A model generated the notes under the pieces. That model had not been told where the DNA came from and ran no database searches. It was given only the letters and a program-made list of their open reading frames with translations. A DNA stretch of 35,827 nt from Xanthobacteraceae bacterium (GTDB taxonomy: Bacteria; Pseudomonadota; Alphaproteobacteria; Rhizobiales; Xanthobacteraceae). Within the stretch, counting starts at the first letter, position 1; each line of letters starts with the position of its first letter. Positions 26,244 through 34,585 of the stretch are shown here, one piece after another. Both the position numbers and the translations under genes were made by a program. The DNA lies in the NCBI GenBank assembly GCA_019748335.1, contig JAIEPP010000453.1, forward strand, positions 1 through 35,827. The letters are read 5' to 3'.

Positions 26244-26992
26244 GACGAGTACCTCCCGCCAGTTACGAATAATGTGGTCCCCGTGATGTAACGCGCCCGC
26301 TCCGAAGCCAGGAAGGCGATCGCAGCCGCAATGTCGTCAGGTTGTCCAAGAAATCCGACCGGGGTCTTCGCGACCGCGGCGTCCCGCAGCACGGGAAAGT
26401 TCGTCAGCCTCTTGATACCCTCTGTCTCCACAAAGCCGGGAGCTACGGCGTTGACCGTGGTTCCTCGACCGGCACACTCGAGCGAGAGCGCGCGCGTGAA
26501 TCCAATGATTCCCGACTTCGCCGCCGAATAGTTTGTCTGGCCCGGATTGCCGAACACCGAACGCGAAGCGATATTGACTATTCGGCCCCAGGACCTTTCG
26601 CGCATGATCGGCACCACGGCACGACTGCAGAGAAAACTTCCCTTGAGAGTAACGTCGATGACGTTGGTCCAGTCCTCATCCGCCATCCTGGTTATTGCTC
26701 GGTCCTTTACGATCCCGGCATTGTTGACCAGGATGTCGATGCGTCCGAATGCATTGGCGACATGATCGAATGCTTCGCTGACGCTCTTCGCGTCCGTGAC
26801 ATCGCAGTCGAGCGCAATCGCCTTGCCGGAAGCGGCCACGATGGCGTCCCTGACCGACCCGGCGGCCTTGGCCTCGCGGTCGAGGATGGCAACCGCCGCC
26901 CCCTCCCGTGCGAAGAACGCGGCGGTCGCCGCGCCTATGCCGTTACCAGCTCCCGTTATGACGGCCGTGCGCCCCTCCAACCCAAGCTCCAT
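26240..26992 (-). CDS. Short-chain dehydrogenase/reductase (FabG-like)
   Basis: AVITGAGNGIGAATAAFFAREGA, NNAGIVKD, YSAAKSGIIGFTRALSLE; start at MELGLEG. Confidence 0.92.
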   Translation of the reverse strand: MELGLEGRTAVITGAGNGIGAATAAFFAREGAAVAILDREAKAAGSVRDAIVAASGKAIALDCDVTDAKSVSEAFDHVANAFGRIDILVNNAGIVKDRAITRMADEDWTNVIDVTLKGSFLCSRAVVPIMRERSWGRIVNIASRSVFGNPGQTNYSAAKSGIIGFTRALSLECAGRGTTVNAVAPGFVETEGIKRLTNFPVLRDAAVAKTPVGFLGQPDDIAAAIAFLASERARYITGTTLFVTGGRYSS

Positions 26993-27149
26993 GTTCGTCT
27001 CCCTCTTGTGTTTGCAGCACCGATCGCGGCCGCGCGCGCTTGCGGCGGCGCTGTTGCAATCGCTGGAAAAAGATGCAGTGATTTGGCGGCAACGACGCGC
27101 GACTGCGCGCATCACTCCGTTGTCACCCCGACAGAAGGCGCGCTGGACA

Positions 27150-27950
27150 ATGAAAGAACATCACTGGCGGCAGATACCGCCCACCGCCGACATCGACCAG
27201 AGCCTGCCCGTCGGCGTAAGATCTGCGGCTCGTCCGCTCAGAGTTCTTGAATTCTTCGACGAGATTCGTCGTCCTGCCCGCGCGCGCGAGATCTGGGAAC
27301 GCCTTGGTTTCCCGCAGTCCACGACTTCTCTTCTTCTCAACGGAATGGTCACGCTCGGATATCTCGACTACGATCCGGCGAGCCGAAGCTTCCTGCCAAG
27401 TTTGCGCGTCGCCATGCTCGGACGCTGGCGAGATCGCGGTCGCGGCTATACGGCCGCGCTGGAGAGCGTCGTGGACCAATTGTTCGAATACACCGGGCTT
27501 TCGGCCAGTCTTACCACGCGCCACGGCATCTTCCTGCGCTACCTTCACCTGGTGCAGACCGAGCGCGCGGGCCAGCCGCATGCAGCTCTCAACACCCGGC
27601 GCTACGCCGTGTGGAGCACCGCAGGCATGGTCCTGCTGGCGTCCACTTCCCATAGAGAGGTCCAGACTCTGATCCGGAGAACGCTCGCCGAAAAAGGACC
27701 AAGCGTCGGGAAGATCCGCGGCGACCGGATCCCCGAGATGCTCGATCTTGCCCGCAAGCAGGGTTACTTCGCAGCGACCGGCCTCGTCACGCCCAATGTC
27801 CGTACCATCAGCATGCTGGTGCCGGCCGAGGTCACCAAGACCGATCCCGCATTGGCGATCACGCTTGCGAGCGGTCGAAGTACATTCGACCAGTCTGACG
27901 AGAAACTTGCGCGAGTGATGCGCACGCACCTCTCGAAACTCCTGTCCTGA
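27150..27950 (+). CDS. IclR-family transcriptional regulator
   Basis: N-terminal winged helix AARPLRVLEFFDEIRRPARAREIWERLGFPQSTTSLLLNGMVTLGYLDYDPASRSFLPSLRVAMLG; start at ATG 27150, the longer listed ORF is antisense to the SDR. Confidence 0.85.
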   Translation: MKEHHWRQIPPTADIDQSLPVGVRSAARPLRVLEFFDEIRRPARAREIWERLGFPQSTTSLLLNGMVTLGYLDYDPASRSFLPSLRVAMLGRWRDRGRGYTAALESVVDQLFEYTGLSASLTTRHGIFLRYLHLVQTERAGQPHAALNTRRYAVWSTAGMVLLASTSHREVQTLIRRTLAEKGPSVGKIRGDRIPEMLDLARKQGYFAATGLVTPNVRTISMLVPAEVTKTDPALAITLASGRSTFDQSDEKLARVMRTHLSKLLS

Positions 27951-28122
27951 GTCGCCTATCGCGGCCTCGCCAGGCCTTCCGTGAGTGCCAGCGCTACGCG
28001 TGGACGTGTGAACCAGCGCGATTGCAGACATACGTCCCTCCCGTCCTTCGTGCGGCACATCTGCCGACGTCGCCTAGTGCCAAGCGAACTTGCGACGGTG
28101 ATCCGGGAGGGGTCAACCACTC

Positions 28123-28146
28123 GGATGAAAAATCAATAGGTTGATG
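28123..28146. repeat. 24-bp interspersed repeat, copy 2
   Basis: GGATGAAAAATCAATAGGTTGATG; see copy 1. Confidence 0.9.
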
Positions 28147-28646
28147 TCCGTCAATGGCGCAAAATGGCGCTTCGAAAGGGAACGACAATCGTTTCGGGCT
28201 GGAAGGGAGATCTTGCTGGCGAACGGCGCGATCTGCGCGCGTCGTCAGGTCACGCGCAACGAGAACTCGCCACGCGGCTGGACTCAATGGGTTGATGAAG
28301 GCACGTCGGACGCCGTCGTTGCTGGATTGCGCCAGGCTATCCTGGGCGAGACATTCGATGCGGTCCCGGTTGCGCCGATAGGCACCACGCATCAACGTCG
28401 GCTCGACAATTTCGCCGCCGCCAGACCGCATTCTCACGCGATTCGTTCTGCCAGCAACCAACTTCGCGACGAATGCCGCACGCAAACAAGCAAGTGACTG
28501 AATGTTAAAGATAATTTACTTCATAGTCAACGCGAAAATGCTTGCGCATAGCCGATAAGAATATTGCAGGAATCGCCTTTCAGTAGCAAATATAAGCAAT
28601 CGATTGTTGTGTTCTAGAAGCGCCGGCAGAGGGAGCTGAGATCAAC

Positions 28647-29498
28647 GTGCCTCGATGGAAAAATGGCCTGCAAACCAGCGATGAGGTCTTTCAACTGAAG
28701 CGGAATGCCGTGCTGCGAGAGGCTACTCGTATCATCGCGAGAAACGGGTTTCACAATACTTCACTGGACGATGTTGCCGAGGCTCTCCAGGTCTCAAAGG
28801 GCACGCTCTACAACTACATTGCCGACAAGCAGGAGATACTTTTCGAGTGCCATATCATGTCTCTCGACATGGGATTGCACGCGGCTGCCTTGGCGGAAGA
28901 GCATGGAACCACCGGATACGACAAGCTGCGGCTCAACATGCGCGCCTATATCCGATGGCAGAACCAGGCGTTAGGCGGTGGGGGCGTGACGTCAGACGTT
29001 ACCGCGCTACGGCCGGCGGATCGCCGCATCGTGATCGCCCGGCGAGACGAACTCGAGGCTCGACTGGTCTCGTACCTCCAGGAGGGCTTCAGGGACGGCA
29101 CCATTCGGCGTGTGGATCCAAAGCTAGCGGTTTTCACATTCATGGGAGCGGTGAACACGATTCAATCCTGGTATTCCCCCAAAGGCCGCCTCGAGCTTGG
29201 AGAGATCGCCGACGGGATGGTGGATATTCTGATGCATGGCTTAGGAACCGGCGCAGCCCATGACGACGTGGACACCGTCCCGATTCCTCCTTACGGGCTA
29301 TTAGGTAATTCCGATCCGTCTGGTGTCGGAACGTCCATCCGGCAATCCGGCGATGCGCCAATGGCTCGAATGCCCGCCGGCGCTGGGCAAGGGTCCAAGA
29401 ACGTCAAGACAGATGCGGCGGCTGAGCGAAGCCGCATTCGCGCGCCACAAGCTAAAGGGGCCCGTTCGAAGCCCGGCGCCAAGAAAAGACAGCGCTGA
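28647..29498 (+). CDS. TetR-family transcriptional regulator with basic C-terminal extension
   Basis: VLREATRIIARNGFHNTSLDDVAEALQVSKGTLYNYIADKQEILFECH; tail ...RSRIRAPQAKGARSKPGAKKRQR. Confidence 0.92.
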   Translation: MPRWKNGLQTSDEVFQLKRNAVLREATRIIARNGFHNTSLDDVAEALQVSKGTLYNYIADKQEILFECHIMSLDMGLHAAALAEEHGTTGYDKLRLNMRAYIRWQNQALGGGGVTSDVTALRPADRRIVIARRDELEARLVSYLQEGFRDGTIRRVDPKLAVFTFMGAVNTIQSWYSPKGRLELGEIADGMVDILMHGLGTGAAHDDVDTVPIPPYGLLGNSDPSGVGTSIRQSGDAPMARMPAGAGQGSKNVKTDAAAERSRIRAPQAKGARSKPGAKKRQR

Positions 29499-29500
29499 AC

Positions 29501-29530
29501 GCGCGGGGCCGAAGGACCTCCGCCCCACGC
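29501..29530. terminator. Candidate bidirectional hairpin between convergent genes
   Basis: GCGCGGGGC-N12-GCCCCACGC (8/9 pairing) between the tetR and thiolase stops; no U-tract. Confidence 0.35.
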
Positions 29531-29548
29531 CGAGAGGCTGAACAAAGC

Positions 29549-30796
29549 CTAGCTGGATGGGGCTTCAAAGATGCCGACATGCGCGACGGCTTCCTCGATG
29601 CCCCACAATCCGCCGCCGTTTTCTTGCAGAGCGAGCCTCGCGCCGCTGACCTGTCGCTTCCCGGCCTGTCCGCGAAGCTGATTGACCAATTCGAACAGCT
29701 GGCCGAGCCCTGTCGCTCCGACAGGATGGCCTTTCGATTCAAGTCCTCCCGACGGATTGATCGGCAGTCGACCTCCCAGGGAGTACTCGCCGAGTTCCGC
29801 CGTTCGGCCCGACTCGCCGCGGCCCGAAAATCCCAGGTTCTCGATTTGAATGAGTTCTCCGATCGCCGTGGCATCGTGAACTTCCGCGACGTCGACATCT
29901 TCGGGACCTATTCCGGCCTGCTCGTAGGCTTGGCGCGACGCCAGGGCGGTTATGTGCCTTTCGAAGTTGTCGGCGTCGCGCGAGGTTGCGCTTCTCACGA
30001 CGGACGCGCGTATGCGTACCGCCTTCGAACGATCTAATTTCAGCCTGTCCAATGCAGCTTCGCTACAGACTATCGCCGCCGCCGCGCCGTCGGAGATTGG
30101 CGCGCACATGGGCAATGTAAGGGGATACGTAATCGGTCGGGCCGCAAGGACCTCGTCGATCGTCATGGCGGACCGATACTGGGCGCGTTCGTTTTCGACC
30201 GCGTGACAATGGTTCTTGGCGGCGATGGCGGCCATCTGGCGCTGGGTTATGCCATACTGTCGAATCAACTGACGGCCGAACGCAGCATAGATATCCATGA
30301 AGATACTGTAGGGCGACGTCGACCTTGTGCCCTCCGGAGGTTCGACGCCCTTCCCGACCGCCACAAGCCGCCTGGCATTGTCTTCCGCGGTTTGGGTGTC
30401 CCAGCCAACATTGAAGAACCTGAACATCTTCGCCTTGTCGGTCGAAAATATCTTATCGACGCCGACCGCGAGTGCGACGTCGACTGCGCCGGAACGAACA
30501 TAGGCATCCGCCATGTGAAACGCGCTCGAAGCAGTAGAACAGGCGTTCTCGACGTTGAATATCGGAATGCCTTCGAAGCCGTTCGGAAGCAGCGCCACCT
30601 GCCCGCGGATCGACGCCTGCTCGTCCATGACGCCTTGGGCCACGTTTCCGAAGAACGCGGCCTCGATCCGCGCCCTCTCGCATCCGGCGTCTCTCAACGC
30701 ATCGCCGACTGCCGCGGACGTGAGCTGCTTTACCGACTTGTCCAGGTGCTGCCCGAAGGGCGTCATGCCAACTCCGACGATATAGTTGTCCGGCAT
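29549..30796 (-). CDS. SCP2/SCPx-type thiolase
   Basis: NVENACSTASSAFHMADAYV (nucleophile Cys), EVHDATAIGEL, GGLESKGHPVGATGLGQ, LALQENGGG. Confidence 0.9.
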   Translation of the reverse strand: MPDNYIVGVGMTPFGQHLDKSVKQLTSAAVGDALRDAGCERARIEAAFFGNVAQGVMDEQASIRGQVALLPNGFEGIPIFNVENACSTASSAFHMADAYVRSGAVDVALAVGVDKIFSTDKAKMFRFFNVGWDTQTAEDNARRLVAVGKGVEPPEGTRSTSPYSIFMDIYAAFGRQLIRQYGITQRQMAAIAAKNHCHAVENERAQYRSAMTIDEVLAARPITYPLTLPMCAPISDGAAAAIVCSEAALDRLKLDRSKAVRIRASVVRSATSRDADNFERHITALASRQAYEQAGIGPEDVDVAEVHDATAIGELIQIENLGFSGRGESGRTAELGEYSLGGRLPINPSGGLESKGHPVGATGLGQLFELVNQLRGQAGKRQVSGARLALQENGGGLWGIEEAVAHVGIFEAPSS

Positions 30797-30810
30797 TTAC
30801 TTCTCCTCGA

Positions 30811-32367
30811 TCAAATCGACCGCCATTGGCCTTCCCAAAACTTCTCTCGCACCTCTCGTCGCAACAGTTTGCCGACAGGACTTCTGGGAAGCTTCGGCCA
30901 TACTTCGACGGACTTGGGGGTCTTGACCGACCCCAGATGCTCACGGCACATGTTCAGGAGAGCGGCGACGTCCAGCGACCGACCATCCTTGAGCTGGACA
31001 ACGGCCATGACGGCTTCGCCCCACTTCTCGTTCGGAACACCGATGACGATGCAGTCGAGAACGTCTGAATTCTGATTGATCACGGCTTCGACCTCGGCGG
31101 GAAATACGTTGAATCCGCCAGATACGATCATGTCCTTCTTCCGGTCTACGATCGTGACGAACCCCTCTTCGTCCATGACCCCGATATCGCCGGTATGGAT
31201 GAAACCGAACTCACTCACTTCCTTCGTAGCTTCCGGGTTGTTGTGATAGCACTTCATCATCATCGACGATCGCACCACCAATTCACCGCGCGTTCCTCGC
31301 GGCACGATATTTCCCTTGTCGTCCATGATCTCGACGCGCACATAGTCCCAGGCTCGACCGGTTGACTTCAACACTTCCTCCCGGAACGAACCATCGGGAC
31401 GGAGATAGTCTTCGGTGCGCTTCACGAGGATCGGCAGAAGATTCTCGGATTGGCCAAACGACTCCCACATGACGGGTCCGAAAATCGAGACCGCCTCCTT
31501 GAATTTGTGCGGAGCCACCGGCGCGGCACCGATTACGACAACCTGTAGCGAGGAGAAATCGGTCTCCTGGCATTTTGGATGCGCCATCAAGCTGTAGAGA
31601 GCGGTCGGCGGAAGAAAGAAGTGAGTGATCTTTTCGCGCTCTATTGTCTGAAGAACACCGTCCGGGTTGAACCCATTTAGAATGACGCTCGTTCCGCCCG
31701 TGGGCAGCAGCCCCAGCGCCAGGTGTCCCGCGGCATGGGAGAGCGGAGCGGCAGTAAGGAGCCGCACGTTCTTCCGTCCGGAGAAGAATGCCATATTGAT
31801 GTGGACAATCTCGCTCTCGACCGCCCGCTCGGTATGGATCACGCACTTCGAGGGACCCGTCGTACCGCCGGTCGGAACGACGACTGCGGTCTTATCGGCC
31901 TTCGTGGGGCGATATTCGAAGCTTCGCGAGCATTCCGTTACCCAGCGATCCAGTTCGGGCCCGTGCGCGGACGGACCGTCGATACAGACCCAATGCCTGA
32001 TGCTGGGGCACAGTTCCTTCAGGCGACCGACGTCCTCTTCCAAAGAGCTGCTGAAAAACAGCAGATCGCAACCCGCGAATTCCGCAACCTTGGCGTTGGC
32101 CGCGGGACTGTTGTGCTCGTGGAGTCCCATCCATGCGCAACCGGCGTAGTTCACGCCCAGCATTGCCAGCGTGACGCGAGGATCGTTCCGCGAAAGGATT
32201 CCCACATGAGCGCCTTCGCCAAGCCCCTCGGTCGCCTGAAGTCTTGCGGCGATAGCGTGGGCATAGTCCCGGCCCTGCCGGAAGGTGAGCCGCGTCGTAT
32301 CAAAGACAAATCCCTCTGCATCGGGGTAGCGCTGCGCAGCTATCTCCAAATAGTCCGACACTCTCAT
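30811..32367 (-). CDS. AMP-dependent acyl-CoA synthetase/ligase (paralog 3)
   Basis: VVPTGGTTGPSKCVIHTE, ESFGQSENL, IVDRKKDMIVSGGFNVFPAEVEAV, LPRSPVGKLLRREVR. Confidence 0.93.
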   Translation of the reverse strand: MRVSDYLEIAAQRYPDAEGFVFDTTRLTFRQGRDYAHAIAARLQATEGLGEGAHVGILSRNDPRVTLAMLGVNYAGCAWMGLHEHNSPAANAKVAEFAGCDLLFFSSSLEEDVGRLKELCPSIRHWVCIDGPSAHGPELDRWVTECSRSFEYRPTKADKTAVVVPTGGTTGPSKCVIHTERAVESEIVHINMAFFSGRKNVRLLTAAPLSHAAGHLALGLLPTGGTSVILNGFNPDGVLQTIEREKITHFFLPPTALYSLMAHPKCQETDFSSLQVVVIGAAPVAPHKFKEAVSIFGPVMWESFGQSENLLPILVKRTEDYLRPDGSFREEVLKSTGRAWDYVRVEIMDDKGNIVPRGTRGELVVRSSMMMKCYHNNPEATKEVSEFGFIHTGDIGVMDEEGFVTIVDRKKDMIVSGGFNVFPAEVEAVINQNSDVLDCIVIGVPNEKWGEAVMAVVQLKDGRSLDVAALLNMCREHLGSVKTPKSVEVWPKLPRSPVGKLLRREVREKFWEGQWRSI

Positions 32368-32468
32368 GATGTGGCTCTCCGGATCGAAAGGCTGGTTCGT
32401 ATCACTTTAGGCGGTTCAGCTGACTTGAACTCGGAATTTTGCGTCGAAATGGTCATTGCCTCGAAGGA

Positions 32469-32498
32469 GGCCGTCAGCCCAATCGGGGGCTGACGGCC
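32469..32498. repeat. Perfect stem-loop, 12-bp arms, 6-nt loop
   Basis: GGCCGTCAGCCC-AATCGG-GGGCTGACGGCC in the divergent intergenic region. Confidence 0.95.
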
Positions 32499-32960
32499 AG
32501 GTTGCGCCGCGGGAGGACGACGCTTGAGTCAGAAGATTTGTCAGACCTGCGCTGCCGATAAGGTCCATCGCTCGAAACCGTTTCAGCATGCTCGCGCCGA
32601 TGGGTTTGCGTGCGTTCGGCGAACGTCAAGCTGTGCGCGACGTATGTGGTCGCGCCGCGAATTCTGCGCACTGCAATCCTCCCTGATCCTGTCCTGTACG
32701 AAAATCGTTCAGTGACTTTTCCGATTATACTAATGACTTTTAAGTCAGGTCAACCGACTTCTCGATCCAGCTTGCGCACTGCGCCATCCCATTGGCCCAT
32801 ATATATGATATACTGCATCGTCATTTTATTGACTATATCGTCATTCCTGCTAAATTGGTTGGCGCGCGGCGAGCAGATGAGGTTGCCTGGAAGTCAGAGG
32901 CGCCTTCACAGCCTACCCAGGCGATCGTCGTGCCAGTGGACGGAAGTAAGGGAGGCGGCA

Positions 32961-33746
32961 ATGCAGAATGTGCTCGATCTCAAAGGCAAGGTCGCGCTGA
33001 TCACCGGTGCGGGGCAAGGCGTGGGTCGGCAAGTAGCGCTCGACTTCGCTTCTCAAGGCTGCACGGCGGTCTTGGTGAATGACTTTCACGCGGAGCGCGC
33101 ACAAGCAGTGGCGGCCGAGGTCGCCGCGCTGGGCAGCAAGGGAATCCCGTTGGCAGGCGACGTGACCGACCTTGCGCAGATGCTGGATATCATCGGTAAC
33201 GCGGCAAGGGACGCCGGCGGCCTCCATATCTGCGTCAACAATGCAGGCAACGCAGGAACGTCCAGCGATACTTCGGCGCCGCCATTCTGGGAATCAGACA
33301 GATCGGAATGGGACAAGTGGCTGGGCACCAATCTGTTCGGCGTGTTGAACGTGTCGCGAGCTGCAATCCCGATCATGATCAAGAGCGGCGGCGGCAGCCT
33401 GGTGAACGTCATATCGGATGCCGGCCGCGTCGGAGAGGCTGCTTTGGCGGTCTATTCGGCCGCGAAGGCCGGTGCGTCCGGACTGTCTCGAGCCTTGGCA
33501 AAAGGGCTTGGACCTCATCTCGTCCGGGTGAACTCGGTATCGCTGGCGACCATCATGACGCCGACCATTGCCCCCATGCTGAGCGACGAGTCGGCGATGA
33601 AGAAGATGCTCCGCCATTACATCATTCGGCGGGTGGGACAGCCCAGCGATGCGTCGAATATGATCCTGTTCCTGGCATCCGATGCATCGAGCTGGATCAC
33701 CGGCCAGACCTTCGCTGTCAATGGTGGCTACTCGACTTCGCAATGA
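32961..33746 (+). CDS. Short-chain dehydrogenase/reductase
   Basis: KVALITGAGQGVGRQVALDFASQG, NNAGNAGT, YSAAKAGASGLSRALAK; start at MQNVLDLKGK after a GGGAGG Shine-Dalgarno. Confidence 0.92.
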   Translation: MQNVLDLKGKVALITGAGQGVGRQVALDFASQGCTAVLVNDFHAERAQAVAAEVAALGSKGIPLAGDVTDLAQMLDIIGNAARDAGGLHICVNNAGNAGTSSDTSAPPFWESDRSEWDKWLGTNLFGVLNVSRAAIPIMIKSGGGSLVNVISDAGRVGEAALAVYSAAKAGASGLSRALAKGLGPHLVRVNSVSLATIMTPTIAPMLSDESAMKKMLRHYIIRRVGQPSDASNMILFLASDASSWITGQTFAVNGGYSTSQ

Positions 33747-33816
33747 AGCGCATCACTGTCGGGCGTGAGGTCATTCTCCCTGGGCAATCATCTCGAACTC
33801 CAACTGGCGAGACAGC

Positions 33817-34584
33817 ATGACTTTCATCAGAACCGAAGTGCGCGAGAATATTCTCATCATCACGATCGATCGGCCGGAAGCCCGCAATGCCTTCAACAAA
33901 CCGATGGCATTGGAACTCGAGGCCGTGTTCGACGCGTACGAGGCCAACCCTGAACAGCGCGTCGCCATTCTTCAAGCAGCGGGACCGGTCTTCTGTGCCG
34001 GACAGGATCTCAAGGCCGCCGCGAAGGGAGAGATCGCAATGTCGAAGACGCGCGGGGGGTTCGGCATCATGGAGCGCCCGCCGTCAAAACCGTTGATTGC
34101 CGCGGTCGATGGACAGGTACTGGCCGGCGGAATGGAGATGACCCTTTGCTGCGACCTGATCGTGGCTTCTCGGGCATCGGTCTTCGGGCTTTTCGAGGCC
34201 AAGCGGAGTTTGGTGGCAACCGGCGGTGCGTGCTTTCGATTGCCGCGCCGGCTACCGTACCAGATCGCGATGGAGTTGCTGCTGACCGCGCAGCCAAAAT
34301 CAGCCGAGGAGATGCATCGGCACGGCTACGTCAACAGGCTGGTCGAGCCTGGCGAGAGCCTGCCCGAGGCCATTCGGATCGCCCAGATCATCGCCGCCAA
34401 CGGTCCGCTGGCGGTGCAGATGGCGAAACAAATCGCCTGGACGTCAACCAGCGAGGGATGGACCGACGCAGAGGCGTGGAAGCGGCAGGCGTTGATTGTG
34501 CAGCCACTATTGGAGTCGCTCGACATGAGGGAGGGGCTGGCGGCCTTCGCCGAGAAACGTCCGGCCGTCTGGCAAGGACGTTAG
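33817..34584 (+). CDS. Enoyl-CoA hydratase/isomerase family protein
   Basis: DRPEARNAFNKPM, GPVFCAGQDLKA, GQVLAGGMEMTLCCDLIVAS, FGLFEAKRSL (both crotonase Glu positions present). Confidence 0.92.
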   Translation: MTFIRTEVRENILIITIDRPEARNAFNKPMALELEAVFDAYEANPEQRVAILQAAGPVFCAGQDLKAAAKGEIAMSKTRGGFGIMERPPSKPLIAAVDGQVLAGGMEMTLCCDLIVASRASVFGLFEAKRSLVATGGACFRLPRRLPYQIAMELLLTAQPKSAEEMHRHGYVNRLVEPGESLPEAIRIAQIIAANGPLAVQMAKQIAWTSTSEGWTDAEAWKRQALIVQPLLESLDMREGLAAFAEKRPAVWQGR

Positions 34585-34585
34585 G

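Noticed and set aside
26342-27250. 302-aa plus-strand ORF
   Set aside because: Antisense to the SDR gene at 26240-26992.
27123-28058. 311-aa minus-strand ORF
   Set aside because: Antisense to the IclR regulator; low-complexity Arg-rich translation.
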